Positions 24,270-32,976 of a stretch of DNA of 64,000 nucleotides are shown here, one piece after another. The stretch lies in assembly GCA_964391805.1 (NCBI GenBank), contig CAYMNK010000001.1:1-64000 (forward strand). Reading direction: 5' to 3'. Made by a program: the position numbers and the translations under genes. Positions within the stretch are counted from its first letter, which is position 1. Each line of letters starts with the position of its first letter. This stretch comes from RUG14300 sp964391805. GTDB lineage: Bacteria > Bacillota > Clostridia > Christensenellales > CAG-1252. The notes beneath the pieces are model-generated. The model searched no databases and had not been told where the DNA came from. It saw only the letters and a program-made list of their open reading frames with translations.

Positions 24270-25271
24270 ATGGCTATCACTTTTGAAGGTTATGAAAGAA
24301 GAATAGATAAGATCAATGTCGCTCTTAAAGAGTACGGAATCAATGATCTTGAAGAAGCAAGAGCTATTTGTTTAGCTAAAAACATCGATGTAGAAGCAAC
24401 CGTTAAGGGCGTTCAACCCATCGCATTCGAAAATGCAGTTTGGGCTTACACCATCGGTTGTGCTATTGCAATCAAGAAGGGCTGTGTTAAAGCTGCAGAC
24501 GCTGCCGAAGCTATCGGTATCGGTTTACAAGCATTCTGCGTTCCCGGTTCTGTTGCTGATCAAAGAAAGGTTGGTTTAGGACATGGTAACTTGGGTGCAA
24601 TGCTCCTTAGAGAAGAAACCGGTTGTTTCGCATTCTTAGCAGGTCACGAATCATTCGCAGCTGCAGAGGGTGCTATCGGTATCGCTCGTACAGCTAATAA
24701 AGTTCGTAAAACTCCTCTAAGAGTTATTTTGAATGGTTTAGGTAAGGACGCTGCTTATATTATCAGCCGTATTAACGGTTTTACATTCGTTGATACCAGA
24801 TACGATCAATACACCGACACTTTGACCGTTGTTCAAGAGATTCCTTTCTCTAACGGCGAAAAGGCTCAAGTTCGTTGCTACGGTGCATATGACGTTAACG
24901 AAGGCGTTGCTATCATGAGAAGTGAAAGTGTTGACGTTTCCATTACAGGTAACTCCACCAATCCTACCAGATTCCAACACCCCGTTGCAGGTACCTATAA
25001 GAAATGGGCTATCGATAACGGTAAGAAGTATTTCTCAGTAGCATCCGGTGGCGGTACAGGTCGTACATTACACCCCGATAACATGGCTGCAGGTCCTGCT
25101 TCCTATGGTATGACAGATACTATGGGTAGAATGCATTCCGACGCACAGTTTGCAGGTTCGTCCTCCGTTCCTGCTCACGTAGAGATGATGGGCTTGATCG
25201 GTATGGGTAACAACCCGATGGTTGGTGCTACCGTTGCATTGGCTGTTGCAATCGAAGAGAATATGAAATAA
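24270..25271 (+). CDS. GGGtGRT protein
   Basis: The 333-residue protein contains the eponymous SGGGTGRTLHPDNMAAG motif near residue 258, plus VGLGHGNLGAMLL and FLAGHESFAAAEGAIGIA, all diagnostic of the GGGtGRT family (PF14057). Its biochemical role is unknown. It is always close to a NifU-like gene, here 14 bp upstream with a GGGAGG site. Codon choice is as biased as in the ribosomal-type genes of this window, so the pair should be abundant. A terminator follows at 25292. Confidence 0.9.
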   Translation: MAITFEGYERRIDKINVALKEYGINDLEEARAICLAKNIDVEATVKGVQPIAFENAVWAYTIGCAIAIKKGCVKAADAAEAIGIGLQAFCVPGSVADQRKVGLGHGNLGAMLLREETGCFAFLAGHESFAAAEGAIGIARTANKVRKTPLRVILNGLGKDAAYIISRINGFTFVDTRYDQYTDTLTVVQEIPFSNGEKAQVRCYGAYDVNEGVAIMRSESVDVSITGNSTNPTRFQHPVAGTYKKWAIDNGKKYFSVASGGGTGRTLHPDNMAAGPASYGMTDTMGRMHSDAQFAGSSSVPAHVEMMGLIGMGNNPMVGATVALAVAIEENMK

Positions 25272-25291
25272 TATTGATAACAATTCAAACT

Positions 25292-25320
25292 AAGCGGATT
25301 CAAGTGATCCGCTTTTTTGT
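25292..25320 (+). terminator. Terminator after the GGGtGRT gene
   Basis: AAGCGGAT and ATCCGCTT form a perfect eight-base-pair stem with a seven-base loop, followed by T residues. Confidence 0.88.
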
Positions 25321-25363
25321 TGTATTATAATCTTCTATAAAGAAATATTATTAAAATCCGCTA

Positions 25364-25392
25364 TTGATTTATAGTTGTTGGTATGATATAAT
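25364..25392 (+). promoter_or_regulatory. Promoter for pilT and downstream genes
   Basis: TTGATT (25364-25369), 17-bp spacer ending TGA, TATAAT (25387-25392). Confidence 0.7.
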
Positions 25393-25426
25393 TAAATATA
25401 TTTAGAACATAGAATGGAGATTATTT

Positions 25427-26491
25427 ATGTTTAGTTTTAGTATGAAAAACTTGCTTTCGGCAAGTGTTCAAAATAAAGCATCGGATTTGCACATAACGGT
25501 TGGGTTACCGCCAATGCTTCGCATTAACGGAACATTTAAACGTTATGGATCCGAGGTGCTTGAGAGTGCCGATAGCGAAAGATTGGTAAAAGAAATACTT
25601 AATCCCGACCAATTCGCTAAATTAAATAAGGTTGGCGAGGTTGATTGTTCCATATCTCTTGGCGGTAATAGATTCCGTGTAAATGCATTTTCTCAAAAGG
25701 GTTGTTATGCAGCGGTTTTGCGTACAATTAATAACCGAATAATGTCTTTTAGAGAATTAGGATTGCCTGATACCGTTGAAAAATTATGCAATAAACAGCG
25801 TGGATTGATTCTTGTGACTGGACCTACCGGAAGCGGTAAAACAACAACACTTGCAAGTATGATCGATAAGATCAATAGGGAAAGAAGCGGTCACATAATC
25901 ACCCTCGAAGATCCTATAGAATACTATCATGCGCATAATCGTTGTATTGTTAACCAACGCGAACTCGGTCAAGATACCATTTCTTTCGCCAATGCATTGA
26001 GAGCAGCCTTGCGTCAAGATCCCGATGTAATACAGGTGGGTGAAATGCGTGATCTCGAAACAATTCAAACGGCACTCACTGCTGCAGAAACAGGTCACCT
26101 TGTTTTGTCGACTTTGCACACTATCGGTGCGGCTGCTACAGTTGATCGTATTGTCGACGTTTTCCCTGCGTATCAGCAACAGCAAATTAGGACTCAACTT
26201 GCCAATGTTTTACAGGGTGTTATATCTCAACAACTTCTTGTTAAGGCGGATGGTACGGGTAGAGTTGCGGCTTTGGAAATCATGTTACAACATCCTGCGA
26301 TTAATTCGTTGATTAGAGAGGGTAAGACTCATCAAATGAATAATACCATATCCACATCGGGTGCTTTGGGTATGCAACTTATGGATGATTCTTTAGCAGG
26401 CTTATTTAAGTCGGGAAGAATTACTTATGAAGAAGGCTTAGCACATTGTGTAGATTTAGATATGTATAAAAGAAAAGCAAAGGAGATATAA
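25427..26491 (+). CDS. pilT: PilT-like type IV pilus retraction ATPase
   Basis: The 354-residue hexameric ATPase has the N-terminal PAS-like part (ASDLHITVGLPPMLRINGTF), Walker A GPTGSGKTTT near residue 132, Asp box ITLEDPIEY, Walker B and the PilT signatures QDPDVIQVGEMRD and HLVLSTLHT, with the C-terminal AIRxL-type region represented by INSLIREGKTHQM. PilT depolymerises pili for twitching motility or DNA uptake. No pilin, PilB or PilC gene is within the window, so any machinery is encoded elsewhere. GGAG precedes the ATG. Confidence 0.92.
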   Translation: MFSFSMKNLLSASVQNKASDLHITVGLPPMLRINGTFKRYGSEVLESADSERLVKEILNPDQFAKLNKVGEVDCSISLGGNRFRVNAFSQKGCYAAVLRTINNRIMSFRELGLPDTVEKLCNKQRGLILVTGPTGSGKTTTLASMIDKINRERSGHIITLEDPIEYYHAHNRCIVNQRELGQDTISFANALRAALRQDPDVIQVGEMRDLETIQTALTAAETGHLVLSTLHTIGAAATVDRIVDVFPAYQQQQIRTQLANVLQGVISQQLLVKADGTGRVAALEIMLQHPAINSLIREGKTHQMNNTISTSGALGMQLMDDSLAGLFKSGRITYEEGLAHCVDLDMYKRKAKEI

Positions 26492-26493
26492 GA

Positions 26494-27252
26494 ATGAAAA
26501 AGTGTATCCTAATTATTTCCATTATCATTCTGACATTAGGTGCTGTGTGCTGTACGGGATGTACAGCGGTGGACAATTCTGTTTTGAGTGAAGATGGTTG
26601 TTGGCGATATATAATAAATGAAGATGATACTATTACTTTGTCGGCAATAGTTGAGATGAAGTCGGAAATCGTTATTCCCGAGACGATTGACGGATATACG
26701 GTATCGTCATTATCCGACAAGTTGTTTGTGCTAATCGATGACGGAAACGCCAATAAAAAGTATGAAGGCGTTTATGCCGATAATAATTTACTCACATCGG
26801 TAACGATTAATGCAAAAGTAAAAGAGATACCCAATATGTGTTTTTATATTTGCAGAAAATTAAGCGTTGTCAATTTGCCCGATTCTTTAGAAAAAATCAA
26901 CGACTTTGCTTTTTATGGTTGCAATTCTCTCGAAAAAATTACTTTGCCCGAATCTTGCGTTTCGCTTGGAAGTTACACGTTTCGCGAATGTAGCAAATTG
27001 AGCGAAGTGAGTATCAAGTGTGCTTTGATTCCCGATATCGGCGATAAATGCTTTTATATGGTTGATAACAAGGCAAGCGACGACGATCAATATTATATCA
27101 TTCCTAACCTAAAAATCGTAGTTAAAGATATTGCTGTTTATGGTATTGATAACTTGGAATCATTGAGAAAAGAGACAAGAAATAATTCGTATAAGTATTG
27201 GCAAGAGTACGTAAACGCCGATCGCATTGTATCGATCAGCGTTAACGAATAG
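26494..27252 (+). CDS. Leucine-rich (BspA-type) repeat lipoprotein
   Basis: The 252-residue protein has a lipoprotein signal peptide (residues 1-22, with LTLGAVCCTGC as lipobox region), so LspA should process it. After a 40-residue lead-in, BspA-type LRR_5 repeats appear: KEIPNMCFYICRKLSVVNLP, DSLEKINDFAFYGCNSLEKI and SLGSYTFRECSKLSEV. Such proteins are surface-exposed and bind host or matrix ligands in gut and oral bacteria. It begins three bases after pilT stops and may be co-transcribed; the functional link is unclear. Confidence 0.85.
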   Translation: MKKCILIISIIILTLGAVCCTGCTAVDNSVLSEDGCWRYIINEDDTITLSAIVEMKSEIVIPETIDGYTVSSLSDKLFVLIDDGNANKKYEGVYADNNLLTSVTINAKVKEIPNMCFYICRKLSVVNLPDSLEKINDFAFYGCNSLEKITLPESCVSLGSYTFRECSKLSEVSIKCALIPDIGDKCFYMVDNKASDDDQYYIIPNLKIVVKDIAVYGIDNLESLRKETRNNSYKYWQEYVNADRIVSISVNE

Positions 27253-27261
27253 GAGAGAATT

Positions 27262-28860
27262 ATGAACAATGATATTGTAGAATCCTCGTCATCGAGAAAA
27301 CTTAAAACCTTCACTAAAAGTGAAAGAAATTGGTACTTAGTCGGTTTAGCGGGACAGAATATTATATATAATATCGTAAATGCATGTATAATGTATTACT
27401 TGCAGTTTACGGTATTAGTTCCTGCTATGACTGTTAGTATCATTTTTACCGTTGCTCGTATATTTGATGCATGTAACGACCCGATAATGGGTACTATAGT
27501 TGATAGAACAAGATCAAAATACGGTAAGTGTGTTCCTTATCTTAGAATAATTCCTATACCGATAATGATTATCACAATATTGTGTTACGTTAGTTTTGGT
27601 TTTTACGGAGACGGAAGCAAGGCACTCGATACGGCTATTGTGGCGTGGACAGCTTTTACATATATAATGTGGGGAATGCTTTATACTATTGGCGATATAC
27701 CTTTATGGGGCGTAACTTCATTGATGACCGAAGATGCAAAAGATAGAGAAAAACTATTGACTCTGGCGAGAGTTTTCTCAACAGTTGCGGGCGGAGTTGT
27801 TATGCTCTCAATGCAATCGATTGCACTTGGACTGGGTGGTTTCTTCTCAACTAAGTTTAATATATCGGCTCCCGAAGGCGAAAAGTACGGTTTTCTTGCG
27901 ATAGCGATAATCTTTGCGATAATCGGTACGGTGATGTTCCAATTTACTGGCTTTAAGGTTAAAGAACGTATTTCGCCAACCGAAAAAACCAATTTAAAAG
28001 AGAATTTAAAAATAATAGTACATAATAAACCTTATGTGCAGTTAATGCTTTCAGGTGTATTCGGCAGTACAAAGAGTATTATTAATATTGTTGCGATGAC
28101 ATTGGTAAGTTACTATTTCGCAAGTAAAGATCCTATTCTTGCGTTTGTATACTTATTATTGTTAGGTGGCGGTGTATTCTTGGGAATGTTTGTAGGTATG
28201 GGAATCGTTCCTGCTCTTAATAAAAAGATATCAAAGAAAAATATCTACAACTGGTCAAATATTATCAGTATCATACCTTATCTTTTGATATTCGTTGCAT
28301 ACAAGATAGCACCTCATCATCTTACCGATGCTATTTGGTTAGTTATCTGTTTCGTGATGTTTGCCATTGTTGGTGTGGGTAATGGTATAACTACTGTTTT
28401 ACAATCAACAATGATTGCAGATTGTGTAGACTATGAAGAATATAAGAATAATAGAAGACCTGACGGACTTTTCTTCTCGGGACAAACATTCTTAGTCAAA
28501 CTACAAACCGGTATCGCAACCATAATTTGCGGTATAGCGTATACAATAGTTAAGTTTTCAGATTCGCGTGTCGCGGAAGTAAATGCATTTATCAGCGCCG
28601 GTGGTACACCGAGATTATCTCAAGAATACTCAACATTTATGATGATACTATTCCTTATTGTATCCATACCGCCTGCAATAGGTTGTTTGCTGACAGTAAT
28701 TCCGACTTGGAAATATGCGTTAGATGATAAAGAACATTCTCGTATAATGGATGTTTTGATAGAACGTCGTCGCCTTAATGCTGAGGTGAGTGAAATTAGT
28801 GATGGAATCGAAACCTCTATTGAAAAAATCGAGGTAGAGGAAAATTCTGATCAAGAATAA
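27262..28860 (+). CDS. GPH-family sugar:cation symporter
   Basis: This 532-residue, roughly 12-helix MFS-type transporter has the glycoside-pentoside-hexuronide signatures: RIFDACNDPIMGTIVDRTRS near residue 70, GKCVPYLRI, and later DCVDYEEYKNNRRPDGL near residue 392. GPH proteins import disaccharides or uronides with H+ or Na+. The substrate is not readable, and no glycosidase lies beside it; the glucan synthase at 57387 is too far away to be evidence. The C-terminal 40 residues are charged and cytoplasmic. It starts nine bases after the lipoprotein gene. Confidence 0.9.
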   Translation: MNNDIVESSSSRKLKTFTKSERNWYLVGLAGQNIIYNIVNACIMYYLQFTVLVPAMTVSIIFTVARIFDACNDPIMGTIVDRTRSKYGKCVPYLRIIPIPIMIITILCYVSFGFYGDGSKALDTAIVAWTAFTYIMWGMLYTIGDIPLWGVTSLMTEDAKDREKLLTLARVFSTVAGGVVMLSMQSIALGLGGFFSTKFNISAPEGEKYGFLAIAIIFAIIGTVMFQFTGFKVKERISPTEKTNLKENLKIIVHNKPYVQLMLSGVFGSTKSIINIVAMTLVSYYFASKDPILAFVYLLLLGGGVFLGMFVGMGIVPALNKKISKKNIYNWSNIISIIPYLLIFVAYKIAPHHLTDAIWLVICFVMFAIVGVGNGITTVLQSTMIADCVDYEEYKNNRRPDGLFFSGQTFLVKLQTGIATIICGIAYTIVKFSDSRVAEVNAFISAGGTPRLSQEYSTFMMILFLIVSIPPAIGCLLTVIPTWKYALDDKEHSRIMDVLIERRRLNAEVSEISDGIETSIEKIEVEENSDQE

Positions 28861-28870
28861 CATAAAAATA

Positions 28871-28902
28871 AAAACGCAGGGAATTTAAAGCTTTGCGTTT
28901 TT
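28871..28902. terminator. Bidirectional terminator between the transporter and rqcH
   Basis: AAAACGCA and TGCGTTTT pair with A-rich and T-rich tails on both sides, so it can stop transcripts from either direction. Confidence 0.75.
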
Positions 28903-30622
28903 ATTTGTTAGATTCGTCTTCTTTATGTTCTTTTGGGGTAACATATGCGGTCTTAAAATTGGTATAAATAACAGCGCCTTTTACACCCGAGGGATTCTTT
29001 TTGACAAACTTTTTTTCGCAGTAGTCAACCGCAATTTTATGCGTTTGCTTGCCCTCTGAGTAGAATGATGCGATTTCGGCACCGGCTTGAATTATTTCGG
29101 AAGGAATAGTGCCCCCGTTGTTTTTAATGAGTACATGTGATCCGTGTAAATCTTTGACATGCAACCAAATGTCTTTTTCGCTCGACATCTTAAAGGTTAT
29201 TTGTTCATTGTCGATATTGTTTCTTCCGCGATAAATTGTATATCCGTTTATGATATATTGTTTTGGCGGTAGGGCAAGAGTCTTCTTTGAACGCTTGTCT
29301 TTTTTTGTTTTGTCTTCAAGTATCCCCGACAAACTTGCTTCCTCTTTAATACCTGCTATTTCGCTTGCAATAGAGCACACTTCGAGGTGTGCTTTTAAGG
29401 AATACAGATAATCGAGTTTCTTTTCCAAATCTTTTACTTGTTCCGTAGCGATTGATAAGGTGCGTTTTGCTTTGGCGTATCTTTTGAAATAAGCTTGAGC
29501 GTTTTGTTCGGGAGTAAGCATCGGATCGAGTGTTACGCTAATAGTCTTATCTTCGTAATAATCGTACAAATCGACCTTCTTATCACCTTTTTTAAGTAAA
29601 TAAAGGCTGTTTGTGATGATTTCACCGATTTTACGTAATGATTCGGCGTCTTTAGAATCTAATACTTTTTGTTTAGCAATTCCAAGTGCTTTTTCCGCTT
29701 TTTTGATAGCATTTTTTATAGCATTGCTTGCTATTTTACTTTCATTAGAGAGGCGTGTTCGTCTGTCTCTTTCTTGGCAACATAGTTTAACCGCTGTGTT
29801 TATGGAATCAACATAAGATACTTTTTGATTAAGATGTGTATATGGATATACATAAAAATCTTCGTTATTCTCGTTTAATACATAACAGGGTTTATAGATA
29901 GACGATGTACTTACCGAATATAATTCGTCTATAGCGTTAGCGATAGTGTTTGCTTGATTTTCGCTAATATCGGTACAGTCTGGATCGATATTTAATCGAG
30001 TGCATAATTCAGTTGCCGTGATGATAGAGAAACCCGATACCGCGCCGATGATTTTCTTAACGACAATATCTTTATCGTTTGCGAGTAGTGCCGAAATTAT
30101 ACGGTTTGTATCATTAGGTGCAAGTTTATCGTTAGGCGGTAATTCATACTTAATTTTGGGAAGTATACATCTAAATGAGTTCTCGGGATAAATGTGGCGG
30201 AGAGATTCAATGATTTTCCCTTCATCATCGCATAGAATTATGTTGCTATATCTGCCCAAAAGTTCTATGTATAAGGTGTTTGAAACCTCGTCGGCCATCT
30301 CATTTTTACCCTTGAATGATATCTTGATTATTCTATCGTAACCGACTATTGAAAAATCTTCAATTCTTGCTCCGATTAATTTTTTACGTAAAAGCATTAA
30401 GAATGCAGGAGCAACATAAGGATTATCTTTCTTTTCGTCGGTAATATGTATTCTCGGGCAATTAGGGTTGACCGAAACTACCATAATAACGGTTTTGTTC
30501 TTATGGATATAAAAGGTGAACTCGTCTTTTTCGGGCTGATTTATCTTTTCGATTCTTCCACCTAAAGTAACAGACGACAATTCATCGGTCAATGCTTTTA
30601 AAGTATACATATCGTTTGGCAT
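28901..30622 (-). CDS. rqcH: Rqc2 homologue RqcH (NFACT)
   Basis: RqcH binds stalled 50S subunits and adds alanine tails to nascent chains, marking them for degradation. The 573-residue protein has the NFACT-N domain (MPNDMYTLKALTDELSSVTL, then GGRIEKINQP), a helical coiled-coil middle (residues 290-430) and the C-terminal NFACT-R/DUF814 domain (DIWLHVKDLHGSHVLIK). The ATG at 30622 fits the family start. A strong promoter's -10 ends only seven bases before it and no Shine-Dalgarno is present, so the mRNA may be leaderless. The neighbouring ClpP/Lon cluster is divergently transcribed. Confidence 0.92.
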   Translation of the reverse strand: MPNDMYTLKALTDELSSVTLGGRIEKINQPEKDEFTFYIHKNKTVIMVVSVNPNCPRIHITDEKKDNPYVAPAFLMLLRKKLIGARIEDFSIVGYDRIIKISFKGKNEMADEVSNTLYIELLGRYSNIILCDDEGKIIESLRHIYPENSFRCILPKIKYELPPNDKLAPNDTNRIISALLANDKDIVVKKIIGAVSGFSIITATELCTRLNIDPDCTDISENQANTIANAIDELYSVSTSSIYKPCYVLNENNEDFYVYPYTHLNQKVSYVDSINTAVKLCCQERDRRTRLSNESKIASNAIKNAIKKAEKALGIAKQKVLDSKDAESLRKIGEIITNSLYLLKKGDKKVDLYDYYEDKTISVTLDPMLTPEQNAQAYFKRYAKAKRTLSIATEQVKDLEKKLDYLYSLKAHLEVCSIASEIAGIKEEASLSGILEDKTKKDKRSKKTLALPPKQYIINGYTIYRGRNNIDNEQITFKMSSEKDIWLHVKDLHGSHVLIKNNGGTIPSEIIQAGAEIASFYSEGKQTHKIAVDYCEKKFVKKNPSGVKGAVIYTNFKTAYVTPKEHKEDESNK

Positions 30623-30628
30623 GAGTTT

Positions 30629-30657
30629 ATTATACTTTATTAAACGCTATTTTTCAA
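30629..30657 (-). promoter_or_regulatory. Promoter of rqcH, very close to the start codon
   Basis: On the minus strand, TTGAAA (30657-30652), 17-bp spacer, TATAAT (30634-30629). Transcription would start at or next to the ATG at 30622. Confidence 0.68.
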
Positions 30658-30728
30658 GTAAAATCATAAAACAACCTATGTTATTATTACTTTTTTGTTT
30701 TTATTGATAAAAAGTAATGCTTAAAAAC

Positions 30729-30757
30729 TTGTCAAAAAGTTATTAATATGCTAAACT
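30729..30757 (+). promoter_or_regulatory. Promoter for tig
   Basis: TTGTCA (30729-30734), 17-bp spacer ending TGC, TAAACT (30752-30757), an extended -10. The leader contains the short inverted repeat AGTGTGCGCTAAGCACT near 30781. Confidence 0.62.
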
Positions 30758-30815
30758 AATAAATATTAAATATAATTAGAAGTGTGCGCTAAGCACTATA
30801 ATTTCGGAGGACAAA

Positions 30816-32195
30816 ATGAGTAACGAAGTTGAAAACAATGTAGTTGAAAACGAAGAGTTTAAACCGGTTATCGAGATCAGAGGACAGAGCTATGATTATT
30901 CCTATTCTGTAGAAGATACCGATGATTGTACAAAAAAGTATGTTATTAAGGTAGAGGGTGACCTATATCTTGCAATGGAACGCGAAGCTTATTATCAAAC
31001 AAAAGGTAAATATTCTATTCCCGGTTTCCGTAAGGGTAAAGCAACCATGCATGCAATCAAGAATTATTACGGCGAAAGTACCTTCCTCGAGGCTACAGTC
31101 GACTATGCTATAGATAACATTTATCGTTTAATGTATAGACCTGTTTTATTGAAGAATAATATGGCAGCATCTCCCGATGTAGAAGTTAGAAGTATTTCTG
31201 ACGGTGTGATTGAATATGCATATATTATTACCGTATTCCCTGAAGTTGGCGAAATCAACTACAAGGGTTTGGATATCCATTGCTACAATGAGGATAAGTA
31301 TATCAGCGAACTTATCGATAAGAAGTTAGAGGAAGCTCGCGAAAAAGTCGGTAGTTGGGAGTTTGTAGAGGATCGTCCTCTTCAAGACGGAGATACAGCT
31401 AATATCAATTACTGCGGTAAAGTTGACGATGTTGCTTTTGAAGGCGGTACGGCAGATGATCAAGACCTTGTTATCGGTTCTAATACATTTGTTCCCGGAT
31501 TCGAATCTCAACTTATCGGTATGAATATCGGTGAAACGAAGGATATAGATATCACATTCCCCGAGAATTATCATGCAGAGTTGGCTGGTAAGTCTGCGGT
31601 ATTTACAGTTAAACTTAATTCTATTAAGAATAAAGTTTTACCCGAACTAAACGATGAGTTTGCTAAAGATGTAAGTGAATTCGATACACTCGAAGCTTTG
31701 ATCGCTAACTATAAAGAGGAAGCACAAAAAGACGGTCATAATCAAGTAGTTAATCTTAATAATAATGCTATCGTCGATGCAGTTCTCGAGGGCGTAGAAT
31801 ATGTAGTTCCCGCTAAGACTTTACAAGAAGCAGCAGAGGATCAATTGGAAGGATTTGAAAAGCAACTTGCTAAGGCAGGTTTGAACTTCGATCAATATGC
31901 TCAATATACCGGAATGAATAAAGAAGCATTTGTAGAGGATGCTAAAAAATCCGCTGCAGAAAGAGAAAAGAAAAATATGGTTTTATCTGCTATCATCGAG
32001 AGAGAAGAGATTAAACTCGAGGAATCCGATGTCGAAAACGCTATTGCCGACAATGCATCAAAGGCAGGTAAGTCTGTAGAAGAGTATAAGAAAGAAATGA
32101 AGTCGGATGAATATGATTACATCATTAACCATGTGTTATCCGATAAACTTATTGCTCGCTTGATCGAGTTAAACAATATCGTTTACGATAATTAA
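30816..32195 (+). CDS. tig: Trigger factor
   Basis: This 459-residue ribosome-bound chaperone has the ribosome-binding domain (YSIPGFRKGKATMHAIKNYY, residues 67-86), the FKBP-type PPIase domain (GDTANINYCGKVDDVAF, then IGETKDIDITFPENY) and a long helical C-terminal domain. The signature GFRKGK is kept, but the following Pro of the usual GFRxGxxP is a Met-containing stretch, a mild deviation. It heads the tig-clpP-clpX-lon-engB group, which is the usual order in Firmicutes. A strong CGGAGG site precedes the ATG. Confidence 0.94.
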   Translation: MSNEVENNVVENEEFKPVIEIRGQSYDYSYSVEDTDDCTKKYVIKVEGDLYLAMEREAYYQTKGKYSIPGFRKGKATMHAIKNYYGESTFLEATVDYAIDNIYRLMYRPVLLKNNMAASPDVEVRSISDGVIEYAYIITVFPEVGEINYKGLDIHCYNEDKYISELIDKKLEEAREKVGSWEFVEDRPLQDGDTANINYCGKVDDVAFEGGTADDQDLVIGSNTFVPGFESQLIGMNIGETKDIDITFPENYHAELAGKSAVFTVKLNSIKNKVLPELNDEFAKDVSEFDTLEALIANYKEEAQKDGHNQVVNLNNNAIVDAVLEGVEYVVPAKTLQEAAEDQLEGFEKQLAKAGLNFDQYAQYTGMNKEAFVEDAKKSAAEREKKNMVLSAIIEREEIKLEESDVENAIADNASKAGKSVEEYKKEMKSDEYDYIINHVLSDKLIARLIELNNIVYDN

Positions 32196-32292
32196 TATAA
32201 AAAGCAATTATTAGACAAAATTCTATTTTGACATTCAATCTTTTTTGCGATAAACGGTAGAATTGCGTTTATAATTATTATAGGAGGAATTT

Positions 32293-32898
32293 ATGAATAA
32301 GAAACATTCGGATGAGATGATAAGGATTGTTCCAAACGTAAGAGGCGGAAACGGTGAATTTGCCGGAGATATTATGTCAAGACTTCTTGACGATCGTATA
32401 ATCTTCCTATCTGGCGAAATTGATACTGCAACGGCGGAGTTGGTAGTTGCTCAATTGTTATATCTTGAGAGCAATGACTCCACTAAGGATATTTGTCTAT
32501 ATATCAATAGTCCCGGTGGTTCGGTGACCGATGGTTTAGCTATTCACGATACTATGAAGTATATTAAGTGTGACGTTGTTACCATATGTATCGGTCAAGC
32601 TTGCTCGATGGGTGCGTTCTTGTTAGCATCGGGCACTAAGGGTAAGAGATATGCCCTCAAGAATAGTGAAGTTATGATTCACCAAGTTTTATCCGGCTAC
32701 AGCGGTCAAGCAACCGACCTCGAGATTCATACCCGTCATACTTTGAGACTAAAAGAAAAGATGAATACACTTTTAGCTGAGTATACAGGTAAATCGTATG
32801 AGGAGGTTACTCGTGATACCGAAAGAGATAATTTCTTATCGGCAGAAGAAGCCCTCGAATACGGAATTATCGATAAGATCTACACCAATAGAGAATAA
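32293..32898 (+). CDS. clpP: ClpP protease subunit
   Basis: The 201-residue serine protease forms the ClpP barrel. The catalytic triad is visible: Ser in GQACSMGAFLLASG, His in SEVMIHQ and Asp in TRDTERDNFLS. The N-terminus (MNKKHSDEMIRIVPNVRGGN) is longer and more basic than the usual short propeptide. It lies 97 bp after tig, with TTGACA near 32228 that could provide an extra promoter, and GGAGG before the ATG. Confidence 0.96.
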   Translation: MNKKHSDEMIRIVPNVRGGNGEFAGDIMSRLLDDRIIFLSGEIDTATAELVVAQLLYLESNDSTKDICLYINSPGGSVTDGLAIHDTMKYIKCDVVTICIGQACSMGAFLLASGTKGKRYALKNSEVMIHQVLSGYSGQATDLEIHTRHTLRLKEKMNTLLAEYTGKSYEEVTRDTERDNFLSAEEALEYGIIDKIYTNRE

Positions 32899-32976
32899 TA
32901 TTGTTCTTTTTAGGTAGATATTTACTTTAACTGATTCACTCCGAGTTAAATTAATTCGGAGTGTAATTTAATAATT

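Noticed and set aside
30781..30800. CIRCE-like heat-shock operator before tig
   Set aside because: The short inverted repeat there does not match the TTAGCACTC-N9-GAGTGCTAA consensus.
32228..32256. Separate promoter for clpP
   Set aside because: TTGACA is perfect, but the -10 at the right spacing is only TAAACG; kept as a remark in the clpP entry.
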